Of a DNA stretch of 53,001 nucleotides, positions 29,048 to 37,104 are shown one piece after another. The position numbers and the translations under genes are program-made. This DNA comes from Nitrospira sp. GTDB lineage: Bacteria; Nitrospirota; Nitrospiria; Nitrospirales; Nitrospiraceae. Under the pieces are notes generated by a model, which saw nothing but the letters and a program-made list of their open reading frames with translations, did no database searches and was not told where the DNA came from. Position 1 is the first letter of the stretch. The number at the start of each line of letters is the position of its first letter. The stretch is taken from NCBI GenBank assembly GCA_019636815.1, contig JAHBWT010000019.1, forward strand, positions 1 through 53,001, read 5' to 3'.

Positions 29048-30594
29048 TGGCGCCGACAAACAGTCAACGGATCGATATCAGCCCGGCCCAAGAACCACTG
29101 CCGCCCGTCGAACCTTGCACACTGGTCATTTTCGGCGGTTCCGGGGATTTGGCTCGCCGTCGCCTTATTCCCGCCCTCTACAACCTCCTGCTCGATGGAC
29201 TCCTTCCCTCGAGCTACGTCGTGATCGGTCTCGGTCGCACTCCGATGAGTGATGAAGAATTTCGCTCGACCGTCCACGATGGTGTCGTGAAACATTCCCG
29301 ACAGGACTTAATTGAAGAAACGTGGAGTGGTTTTTCTCAGCACCTCTTCTACCTGGCAGGAGGAAACGACGATGCACAAACCTATACGCGACTGAAGGAA
29401 CGTGTCGAGGAACTCGAAGGAAGGTTCCAGTTACCCGGGAATCGTATTTTCTACCTCAGCATCCCTCCTAGCTCCTTCACATCCGTCTGCGAAGGTTTGT
29501 CCCGTTCCGGTCTAGCGGGAACGCCCGGAGTTCGATCGCCCTATACCCGCATCATCGTGGAAAAACCCGTGGGGCGCGACCTGCCTTCGGCACAGGCCAT
29601 CAACGAAGTGACAGGCCGGGTCTTCGACGAATCGCAGATCTTCCGCATCGATCATTATCTCGGCAAGGAGACGGTTCAAAATCTCATGGTCGTCCGTTTC
29701 GCCAACAGCATTTTCGAGCCGATCTGGAATCACAAGTACGTGGACCATGTCCAAATTACCGTCAGCGAAGCCGAAGGCGTGGGGACTAGAGCAACCTACT
29801 ATGAGGAAGCCGGGGCTCTGCGCGACATGATCCAGAACCATTTACTTCAATTGCTGTGTCTGGTCGCCATGGAGCCACCGTATTCGCTCGATCCGGACGT
29901 GGTTCGAAACGCCAAGATGGAAGTTCTCCGTTGCCTGCGACCCATCACCGCCAAAGACATTGAGAAGTTCACCGTGCGGGCCCAATATACGGAAGGGACG
30001 GCCCATGGCACGCCGGTTCCCGGCTATCGACGCGAAAAAGGCGTGAAGCCGAACTCCATCACCGAAACGTACGTGGCCGTAAAATGTTTCGTCGAGAACT
30101 GGCGTTGGTCCGGGGTCCCCTTCTATTTACGGACAGGGAAAGCCTTGCCTTTGCGGGCCAGCGAAGTCGCTGTCCAATTCAAGGACATCCCGCAGATTCT
30201 CTTCAATGCTGGCGGGCAAACGCCGCAGGCTCCGAATGTCCTCGCCTTGAAGATTCAGCCAGAAGAAGGTCTTTCGCTTCGCATCGTCTCGCGCGTGCCG
30301 GGAACCCGTGCTCAAACGCATCCCGTCGAAATGGATTTCCAGTACGGAGAGGTGTTCGGCCGACCGTCGCCGGAAGCCTATGAACGCCTCCTCCTCGACG
30401 TGATGGCGGGGGATGCGTCCCGCTTCATGCGGCGCGATGCCGTAGAAGCCTCCTGGGCTTGGATCACCCAAATTCTTGAAGCCTGGGAAAAGTCGGGACA
30501 ACGGTGGCTCCCGGAGTACCAAGCTGGCACGTGGGGGCCGGTGGAAGCGGATCGGCTGATCCAAAACGACGGCCGCACCTGGCGAATACTGTAG
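29047..30594 (+). CDS. zwf: Glucose-6-phosphate 1-dehydrogenase
   Basis: 515 aa. NAD(P)-binding GGSGDLARRRLIPALYNL near the N-terminus, the signature RIDHYLGKETVQN with the catalytic His region and Lys, EKPVGRDL, and the C-terminal YERLLLDVMAGDASRFMRRDAVEASW. It makes 6-phosphogluconolactone and feeds gnd just upstream. ATG 29047 has GGGAGG about 6 nt before it; TTG at 29044 is less likely. It converges on the thioredoxin gene with 34 nt between stops. Confidence 0.97.
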   Translation: MAPTNSQRIDISPAQEPLPPVEPCTLVIFGGSGDLARRRLIPALYNLLLDGLLPSSYVVIGLGRTPMSDEEFRSTVHDGVVKHSRQDLIEETWSGFSQHLFYLAGGNDDAQTYTRLKERVEELEGRFQLPGNRIFYLSIPPSSFTSVCEGLSRSGLAGTPGVRSPYTRIIVEKPVGRDLPSAQAINEVTGRVFDESQIFRIDHYLGKETVQNLMVVRFANSIFEPIWNHKYVDHVQITVSEAEGVGTRATYYEEAGALRDMIQNHLLQLLCLVAMEPPYSLDPDVVRNAKMEVLRCLRPITAKDIEKFTVRAQYTEGTAHGTPVPGYRREKGVKPNSITETYVAVKCFVENWRWSGVPFYLRTGKALPLRASEVAVQFKDIPQILFNAGGQTPQAPNVLALKIQPEEGLSLRIVSRVPGTRAQTHPVEMDFQYGEVFGRPSPEAYERLLLDVMAGDASRFMRRDAVEASWAWITQILEAWEKSGQRWLPEYQAGTWGPVEADRLIQNDGRTWRIL

Positions 30595-30628
30595 ATACTA
30601 TTTATTAATAAGCCGCCACAGCGACCAG

Positions 30629-30961
30629 TCAAGTATCCAGCACAATCTCAATCTGCTTCATAATCTCCTCTCGCTTGCCAAGCCCTCCGATAAATTTCAA
30701 GAATTCGCCGTTCTTATATACCACCAGCGCAGGAAGCGATGAGATTTCCAATTCCGCGGGAATCTGAAAATTCTCGTCCACATTCATGGTCAGGATACGA
30801 AGACAGGCTCCCATCTGTTCTTGAAGTCGTTCCAGCTCCCCCATCAAAGCCTGGCAATGGCCGCAGCCCGGCTTCCAGAATTCCACCAAGACAGGGACGG
30901 CGCTTGCGGCAACCACCCGATCGAATTCTCGATCGGTCACGGCTTGAAGAGCGGCCTTCAC
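30629..30961 (-). CDS. Thioredoxin-family protein
   Basis: A 110-aa single-domain thioredoxin fold with active site WKPGCGHC (Cys33, Cys36), cis-proline region SLPALVVYKNGE, and no signal peptide, so cytoplasmic. The CGHC motif (rather than CGPC) is the protein disulfide isomerase type and suggests a higher redox potential. Its start overlaps the SGNH hydrolase stop by 4 nt, so they are coupled. Confidence 0.88.
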   Translation of the reverse strand: MKAALQAVTDREFDRVVAASAVPVLVEFWKPGCGHCQALMGELERLQEQMGACLRILTMNVDENFQIPAELEISSLPALVVYKNGEFLKFIGGLGKREEIMKQIEIVLDT

Positions 30962-31596
30962 GATGGCCTAGATTGAGCCAACATCGGTTTGAGAATTCCG
31001 GTAACCTGTTGAGCAAAGAGTTGATAGCCGGCAGTGGTCAGATGAATGCCGTCGTTTGAGTACGTGTCTGCTAATTGCCCGCTCTGAGGATCCACAGTGG
31101 CTACGAACAGATCGACATAGCCAATACCTTTCGATTCAGCATATTCTTGGATCAGCTTGTTCAGCTGATTTCGACGGGCCAGATGCTCGGCGACCCAGTC
31201 CTGTCCTTCTCTGCTCTCGCCAGCATCTTCCACTCGAATCGAGGGAATCGTCACAGGAATCGGCAAACTCCCTATTCCCAAAACCTGTTCGTACATCTTG
31301 ATGAGATTGCAGATGATCTCTCGCGGTGACGCATTCCATCCGAGATCATTCGTCCCGCCAAGAATTGGGACATAGTTGGGTTTCTGATCGAGCACATCAC
31401 GACGGAACCGCATGACCATCTCGCCCGTCAGTTCACCGCAGATTCCGCTCGATCGGACCTCCACGACATCACCGAGATAAGACTGGAGGAACTGTCCATA
31501 TGGAGTCTCCCGTCCAATCGGGTTGTCGTTGGTCGGTGACTGAAATCCAGCAGTGAGACTATCGCCAAAGCAGATCACGAGGGTCGATCGGTTCAT
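30958..31596 (-). CDS. SGNH/GDSL-family esterase
   Basis: About 212 aa, resembling arylesterase/TesA-like lipolytic enzymes. Block I CFGDSLTAG carries the nucleophilic Ser13, block III GGTNDLGW the oxyanion residues, and block V DGIHLT the Asp-His pair. No signal peptide is present from the ATG at 31596, which has GAGGTG 4-5 nt before it; the open frame begins 11 codons earlier. Cytoplasmic location with a thioredoxin partner is unusual but not unique. Confidence 0.85.
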   Translation of the reverse strand: MNRSTLVICFGDSLTAGFQSPTNDNPIGRETPYGQFLQSYLGDVVEVRSSGICGELTGEMVMRFRRDVLDQKPNYVPILGGTNDLGWNASPREIICNLIKMYEQVLGIGSLPIPVTIPSIRVEDAGESREGQDWVAEHLARRNQLNKLIQEYAESKGIGYVDLFVATVDPQSGQLADTYSNDGIHLTTAGYQLFAQQVTGILKPMLAQSRPS

Positions 31597-31733
31597 ATTC
31601 ACCTCAAGGTCGTTTGATTGTACCGACACTGGCAGGTCCGCACAAGCTGCGGTTGCACGACATCACCATGAGCATAATCGCGGAGAATGGCGATTTTCTT
31701 GACGAATCCTTGAACTGCCGGTAGGTCTTACCT

Positions 31734-33557
31734 ATGTCGACGGAGTTGAAGTCCGCACAGGAAATGATCGCGGCCGCGATGGCTGCACGGGCGGCAGAAG
31801 ACCCGGAAATCGTCTCAATCAAACGCGCCCTCAAGCTATTGGACAAAACGTCGAAGTCGAATCGGACTTACGGTTCGACAAATCCAGTCGCGAAAAAATT
31901 CTCACAACAGCTGTTTGATGAACTCACCACCCATCTCGCAACCTATGCGAAACTCACCTTCCTCGTCCAACGAACGGCACTCCTATGCAAAGAGTCTGTG
32001 GTCTATCAGGCGGAACAGGATGGCGGAAGTGAAAACATCGCCTTTAAGCTCTATGCGGACGGAATCCGTGAATTGGCGCTTCACCAAGGCCTTACCCAAG
32101 AAGATCTTGGGTTCTTTCTGGACTCCTTATGGGGGGGGCTTGACCCGACCACAGACGATGATGACATCGTCACGCGCATCTGGGGAAAGAACCTTTCGAC
32201 CATTTCCATCGTGACTGCTGAAGAAATCGCGAAAGCCTCCGTCGGCAACGACGGGGGCTTTCGCCTGGATAGCGAAATGAGCGTGTCCGACTCGACGCTC
32301 CGAGAACTCCTGGATCGTGAACGGAGTCGGAGCCGGCTCAGGAGCCAAGGGAATAGCGATGGCGACGGCACGAAGAGTTCCAGCGGCAATCCAAGTAACC
32401 ATTTTCAATCCGGACTCGTCGGGTACGAAGTGACCGAGGAAGAGCTCGTCGCACTGGCAAAAGAGGTTGAGGCAGAGAGCAAGCAAGATGCGCTCATGTA
32501 CATCTTGGATACGCTGACCGCGATTCTCGCTTCTGAAAAGTCACCAACATTGCTGACAAAGCTGTTCGGCCTGTGGGGCAACATCGTGGAAGCTCTCCTC
32601 CGTGAAGGTAAGTGGACAGTGTTGGAGAACGTGTTGAGCCTCCTTCATGAAACCGACGTCGTCCGACCAGATCTCAGTGAGGAGCACAAACAGCAGCTGG
32701 TCTCCGTCCTCAATGGACTTGGCCGTGCCGACCGGGTCAAAGCCATCGAGAGTTACCTGAATCGCAGTCCGGAAGCCACCGTTGAGGGGCTGTCGACTAT
32801 CCTGCTGCTGATGAAACCGGACGCTGTGCCTGCCTTATGCTCCCTTCTAGCAAACCTCACATCCCCAGCACACCAGGCGATTATCATAGAGGCCCTCATT
32901 GTATTGGCAAAGGACCATCCGGATCCTCTGGTGAAGGGGTTATCAGATCGCCGACCGGTCTATGTCCGCAATCTCTTGTCAATCATCCTGAAATGGAATA
33001 ATCCCATATTCCTTGAGTCGATCGAAAAATTGACCCGATATCCAGACGTGCAGGTGCGACGTGAAGTCGTGCGAGCAATCGGCCACTTTCGCCCGAATGG
33101 CAATGGAGCGAAGCTCGTACCGCTAACCAGCGATGCGGATGAGAGTGTTCGTTTTGCCGCACTCAAACTCCTGATGTCAAGTCAATATACGGTTCCCTTC
33201 GAACAGTGGTCTCCCCTGCTTTCCAGCGACGGCTTCATGGATCGGCACATCAGCGAACGTCGCGGCGTCTTTCAAGCCATACGTGCCACTTGCGGCGACG
33301 AAGCCGTTCCCTACTGGCAAAACCTCTTGACTGCCTGGGCATGGACCAACCGGAGGAAAAAGGAAGAGTTGGCCGTGCTTGCGGCAGAAACTCTCGGGAA
33401 GCTCGCGACTCCGGCCGCCGTTGCCGCACTGAAGGTCGGTGGACGGAAAGGCGGCGCCGCAGTCCGCCAGGCCTGCACCGTGGCCTTGGCACAAACACAG
33501 AAACAGCAACGAAGTACGCCACCTGCCGCCCGGGACGCCACGGGAGATCCATCGTGA
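31734..33557 (+). CDS. HEAT-like repeat protein with shared N-terminal module
   Basis: A 607-aa soluble protein. Residues about 25-140 match, in pattern, the N-terminal part of the HD-GYP protein encoded next (RTYGSTNPVA here, RIHGRTNAAL there; each followed by helix, LTF/VTL strand and a glycine-bearing strand). A Ser/Gly/Asp-rich linker follows at about 185-225, then helical HEAT-like repeats (about 230-590: VQVRREVVRAIGHF, ESVRFAALKLL). The stop overlaps the HD-GYP GTG by 4 nt. A run of eight G (32131-32138) occurs in the coding sequence. It is probably a scaffold or partner of the HD-GYP protein. Confidence 0.75.
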   Translation: MSTELKSAQEMIAAAMAARAAEDPEIVSIKRALKLLDKTSKSNRTYGSTNPVAKKFSQQLFDELTTHLATYAKLTFLVQRTALLCKESVVYQAEQDGGSENIAFKLYADGIRELALHQGLTQEDLGFFLDSLWGGLDPTTDDDDIVTRIWGKNLSTISIVTAEEIAKASVGNDGGFRLDSEMSVSDSTLRELLDRERSRSRLRSQGNSDGDGTKSSSGNPSNHFQSGLVGYEVTEEELVALAKEVEAESKQDALMYILDTLTAILASEKSPTLLTKLFGLWGNIVEALLREGKWTVLENVLSLLHETDVVRPDLSEEHKQQLVSVLNGLGRADRVKAIESYLNRSPEATVEGLSTILLLMKPDAVPALCSLLANLTSPAHQAIIIEALIVLAKDHPDPLVKGLSDRRPVYVRNLLSIILKWNNPIFLESIEKLTRYPDVQVRREVVRAIGHFRPNGNGAKLVPLTSDADESVRFAALKLLMSSQYTVPFEQWSPLLSSDGFMDRHISERRGVFQAIRATCGDEAVPYWQNLLTAWAWTNRRKKEELAVLAAETLGKLATPAAVAALKVGGRKGGAAVRQACTVALAQTQKQQRSTPPAARDATGDPS

Positions 33558-35137
33558 ATGAGCCCAAGGCCGTTCAGGCAGCGCCCACCGACGACCAGAC
33601 CCAGCCGCTCCTAACTCACGAAAAATCTCTGTCCGAAAAGGTCGGTCGAGGGTCCGAAGCCGGCGATATTCTCGATCAACAGCTGGCGATGCTGGGGTTC
33701 CAGCTTATCACGCAGCTGAATACGCTCATCAAGACGTCGCGCATTCATGGGCGGACCAATGCGGCCCTCGACAAACCGGTCGAGACGATGCTGACCTTGA
33801 TTCAAACTCTGGCCCATGATCAGCCCGTCACGCTACGGATTCAGAATGATTTTCTCTTTCTAGGGGAGCGCCACCTCAAGGTGAGCGCCCAGCAAATGCT
33901 CGTCGCATCCAGCATCATCGATACGATGAACAAGTGGAAGATCGGCGGGCTGACGTTTACTTCGTCGGCTTCTTCCAAAGATCTTCGTGAATTCGCCTAT
34001 CTGTTCGTCACGCTCGACCCCGCCGCCAAATCACTCGATGACTTTCGGCACGAACTCAAAGGCCGCGAGGTGACCAGCGTCCAGCTTGAGGATCTCCGTG
34101 AACTCGTTCTTCGGGAAGAAATTTCCGGATCGGGTCAGAGCTCTGGTTCCGGCCAAGGCGCAGGAGCCGAGCCAGGCACGAAGGTCCATCATAAGGCCCA
34201 ATCCAAAGTCGCGTATGGAATGGCTGTCAACGCCGTGGGGAACTTGACACAATCGGCGCGTGATGGCGGCACACTCAACTTCAAACAAGCAAAACGGGCG
34301 ATCCAAAATATCGTCGATCTCATGATGCAAGATGAATCGACCTTGCTCGGCCTGACAACACTCCGTTGTCACGACCAATACACTCATAACCATTCCGTCA
34401 ACGTAGCGCTGCTCTCCATGGCACTCGGCAATCGTGCAGGCTATCCGAAAGTCGACCTTGCCGACCTCGGGCTGGCAGCCTTATTCCACGACGTGGGTAA
34501 ATGCGCGATCTCACTGGATATCTTGAACAAGCCTGGCGAGTTCACCGAAGAAGAGTGGGAGATCATGCGAACCCACCCCACGGAAGGGATCCTGACACTC
34601 ATCGAGTTGCGCGGCCTCGGGAATGTTCCGCCAAGGATGGCCTCGGCCTCCTTTGAACATCACATGAATTACGATTCCTCCGGTTACCCCAAGCTCACCG
34701 TTCCGTGGGCGCAAAGTTTATCGAGCTGCATCGTCACAATCGCCGACTGCTATGACGCGATGACGTCTTCCCGGGTCTACCGACGTGAACCGATGTCGCC
34801 ATCAAAAGTCTTGAACCTGATGTTCACCAAATCCGGAAAGAGCTTCCATGCCACGCTTCTCAAGCTGTTTGTCAATTGCGTGGGTCTCATCCCCATTGGA
34901 AGCCTGGTCGTGCTGGATACCGATGAGTTAGCCGTGGTTCTCAAGCCTGCCATGAACAAGTCCGACGCGGAGCGCCCTCTCGTAAAGGTCATTGCCGATG
35001 CACACGGCGAGCTAATCAACAGTGGGCCGGAGCTCGATCTTACCGAGAAGAACGATGTCGGAGGCTACCAGCACAGTATTATCCGGCTGGTCGATACAAC
35101 GGAATACAGCTTCGACACCAGCCGCTACTTCGTGTAG
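33554..35137 (+). CDS. HD-GYP domain protein (probable c-di-GMP phosphodiesterase)
   Basis: 527 aa from GTG 33554, which overlaps the previous stop (GTGA); the open frame extends 116 codons upstream but only as a shadow of the HEAT gene. N-terminal module (about 40-160) resembles that of the preceding gene. A Gly/Ser-rich linker (190-210) leads to the HD-GYP domain: HNHSVNVALL (278-287), FHDVGKCAIS (His312, Asp313), HPTEG (341-345), HH (369-370) and SSGYP (375-379). HD-GYP enzymes hydrolyse c-di-GMP; metal ligands appear intact. No receiver or membrane segment is present, so the input must come from the N-terminal module. Confidence 0.88.
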   Translation: MNEPKAVQAAPTDDQTQPLLTHEKSLSEKVGRGSEAGDILDQQLAMLGFQLITQLNTLIKTSRIHGRTNAALDKPVETMLTLIQTLAHDQPVTLRIQNDFLFLGERHLKVSAQQMLVASSIIDTMNKWKIGGLTFTSSASSKDLREFAYLFVTLDPAAKSLDDFRHELKGREVTSVQLEDLRELVLREEISGSGQSSGSGQGAGAEPGTKVHHKAQSKVAYGMAVNAVGNLTQSARDGGTLNFKQAKRAIQNIVDLMMQDESTLLGLTTLRCHDQYTHNHSVNVALLSMALGNRAGYPKVDLADLGLAALFHDVGKCAISLDILNKPGEFTEEEWEIMRTHPTEGILTLIELRGLGNVPPRMASASFEHHMNYDSSGYPKLTVPWAQSLSSCIVTIADCYDAMTSSRVYRREPMSPSKVLNLMFTKSGKSFHATLLKLFVNCVGLIPIGSLVVLDTDELAVVLKPAMNKSDAERPLVKVIADAHGELINSGPELDLTEKNDVGGYQHSIIRLVDTTEYSFDTSRYFV

Positions 35138-35230
35138 CACGTGCGTCTAGCCGCCTTCCACCTGGCATCCTTTCCTCTCTCAGTTTCTCCTTGCTTGACA
35201 GGTCGAAAGACGATCTTCGACAATGATCCG

Positions 35231-36172
35231 ATGGGGGAACAGCTCATCATCGAGCAACTGGAGTTTCGTGGTCGCTGTGGCGTCACGTCCGAAGAACGAG
35301 CTCGTCCACAGCTGTTGGCCGTCGATCTGGAATTGGATTGCCAACTCACGCTTGCAGGACGATCCGACGACCTTCGGCACACAGTCGACTACGCAACAGT
35401 GGCAGCACGGATCGTCGAACTTGGAACCAGTCACGAGTCCCGATTGCTGGAGGCGATGGCCGAGCGCTTCTTGACCGCGCTCTTTGATGAATTTTGTGTT
35501 GACCGTATCAAGCTCTGGTTGCGGAAGCTCCACCCTCCCATCACCCAGGTCACCAAGTCAATGGGTATTACCGTAGAGCGCACCAAGCTTACCCAGCAAC
35601 TAATTCGAGCGGATCCTCCCCCCCCCCACTTTCTCGTCCGACAGCTTCCGCGCCTCCCGAAAGGCAAGGTCCTCGACATCGCATCCGGCACAGGGAGGCA
35701 TGCACTGTTCCTGGCCTCGCTGGGCTACCAGGTTGATGCCATTGATCGCGACATCCAGGCCCTGGCGCAACTGTCCTCAACCGCTCACGCGCGAAACCTC
35801 ACAGAGGTTACAACACAGACGGTCGATCTGGAACCGCCTCCGCCGCATAAACCGGATCTCGGGCAAGACGCCTACGATGTCATATTGGTGTTCTTTTATC
35901 TGACTCGTCCGCTCTTTCCTCACATCATTGATGCACTGAAGCCCGGTGGTGTGTTGCTATACGAAACCTTCCTGATCGATAATCACCTGCACTATCAGCA
36001 TCCCAGACGCAAGGAGTTTTGCCTGGCGCACAATGAGCTCATAAGCCTTACCTCGGATCTTCGCATTCTGCATTACGATGAAGGGCCTCACGAAGGCCAT
36101 CACGGTATAGAATTGGTCTATACCGCACAACTCGTCGCGCAGAAACCGCTACCCACTGGACCTTCGACATGA
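35231..36172 (+). CDS. Dihydroneopterin aldolase fused to SAM methyltransferase
   Basis: 313 aa in one frame. Residues 1-118 are FolB-like: QLEFRGRCGVTSEERARPQ, HTVDYATVA, ESRLLEAMAE and LRKLHPPI (catalytic Glu and Lys regions), the folate-pathway aldolase fold. Residues about 133-313 are a class I methyltransferase of the TehB-like kind: FLVRQLPRLPKGKVLDIASGTGRHALFL, ALKPGGVLLYE. The two are joined by ADPPPPH, encoded by a run of ten C (35618-35627). ATG 35231 is chosen because FolB similarity begins there; the ribosome site is weak. It overlaps the PHP gene by 4 nt. Confidence 0.85.
   Translation: MGEQLIIEQLEFRGRCGVTSEERARPQLLAVDLELDCQLTLAGRSDDLRHTVDYATVAARIVELGTSHESRLLEAMAERFLTALFDEFCVDRIKLWLRKLHPPITQVTKSMGITVERTKLTQQLIRADPPPPHFLVRQLPRLPKGKVLDIASGTGRHALFLASLGYQVDAIDRDIQALAQLSSTAHARNLTEVTTQTVDLEPPPPHKPDLGQDAYDVILVFFYLTRPLFPHIIDALKPGGVLLYETFLIDNHLHYQHPRRKEFCLAHNELISLTSDLRILHYDEGPHEGHHGIELVYTAQLVAQKPLPTGPST
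35618..35627 (+). repeat. Ten-C homopolymer at the domain junction
   Basis: Exactly ten C in a row lie between the FolB and methyltransferase coding parts. In the given sequence the frame stays open. One extra C would end translation after about 37 further codons; one fewer gives a different long tail. It is prone to slippage in replication or transcription and to sequencing error. Confidence 0.9.
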
Positions 36173-37017
36173 GCCGCTTGGACCTTCACCTTCACACCAC
36201 TCACTCTGATGGAAGCTGTACACCGACGGAGGTGGTTGGACTGGCACACCAAGCCAGGGTCACAGCGCTGGCGATTACTGATCATGACATCACGAGCGGT
36301 ATTCCAGAAGCGATCGCGGCTGGAGAACAGTATGGGATCGAGATCATCCCCGGAGTGGAGATTAGCTCGGTCGTGGGAAGCTCCGAACTTCATATTCTTG
36401 GATACTTTCTCGATTGGCAGAGCACGCTCTTGAACGAGCGATTCAAGAGCTTGCGAGACAGTCGCCACCGGCGCAATCCACAAATCGTCGACCGGCTACA
36501 GAGCCTTGGCATTGACATCACCTACGACGATGTCCGTGCACTCGCAGGCAGCGATTCGGTCGGCAGGCCGCACATCGCCCGGGCACTCATGGACAAGGGA
36601 GTGGTCACGTCAGCCAAAGAAGCCTTCGATCGGTTCCTTGGCGAAGGGAAGCCGGCCTACGTGCCTCGCGAACTCCCTAGCCCGGCTGAGGCGATTCACT
36701 GGATCAAGGCCGCGCGGGGACTCGCCGTCCTGGCCCACCCGACGTGGGTGAAACTGACTGATCAGACGCTTGCTGAGTTGGCTCGCCAGCTCAAAGCGGA
36801 GGGACTCGATGGCGTGGAAGTCTACTACAGCACCCATGCTGCCAGGCAGACCCGAGAATACCTGAGCCTTGCTCAACAACTCGGTCTCCTGGTCACCGGT
36901 GGAAGCGACTTTCATGGTCTCACCAAACCCGACATTGAAGTCGGTATCGGCAAGGGCTCACTTCATATTCCCACCGTGCTGCTTTCGAAGATGAAGGAAA
37001 AGGCCGCTCAAGAATAA
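36169..37017 (+). CDS. PHP-domain phosphoesterase (RNase AM / YciV-like)
   Basis: A 282-aa metal-dependent phosphoesterase of the polymerase-and-histidinol-phosphatase family. Metal-binding motifs in order: DLHLHTTHSDG (5-15), ITDHD, PGVEISS, AHPTWVK, and GSDFHG near the C-terminus. Relatives include YciV (RNase AM/TrpH), a 5'-3' exoribonuclease that also acts on 3',5'-bisphosphonucleotides; substrate is inferred only. It overlaps the FolB-methyltransferase stop by 4 nt, which places it in the same operon. Confidence 0.9.
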   Translation: MSRLDLHLHTTHSDGSCTPTEVVGLAHQARVTALAITDHDITSGIPEAIAAGEQYGIEIIPGVEISSVVGSSELHILGYFLDWQSTLLNERFKSLRDSRHRRNPQIVDRLQSLGIDITYDDVRALAGSDSVGRPHIARALMDKGVVTSAKEAFDRFLGEGKPAYVPRELPSPAEAIHWIKAARGLAVLAHPTWVKLTDQTLAELARQLKAEGLDGVEVYYSTHAARQTREYLSLAQQLGLLVTGGSDFHGLTKPDIEVGIGKGSLHIPTVLLSKMKEKAAQE

Positions 37018-37049
37018 GACGGCATCCTCCGCGTGTTTTCTCCGATCCA

Positions 37050-37077
37050 TTGACTCTTCTTCCGTATCCGCTAGACT
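37050..37077 (+). promoter_or_regulatory. Sigma-70-type promoter before the kinase gene
   Basis: TTGACT (37050-37055), 16-bp spacer, TAGACT (37072-37077). Both boxes are near consensus, and the -10 lies 27 nt before the kinase ATG. It would allow the kinase to be expressed apart from the upstream operon. Confidence 0.45.
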
Positions 37078-37104
37078 TTGGAAGTCTTCCGAATCTGATC
37101 ACCC

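Noticed and set aside
33206-33553. Upstream extension of the HD-GYP reading frame
   Set aside because: It overlaps the HEAT gene in another frame and is of random composition. The GTG at 33554 overlapping the previous stop is the natural start.
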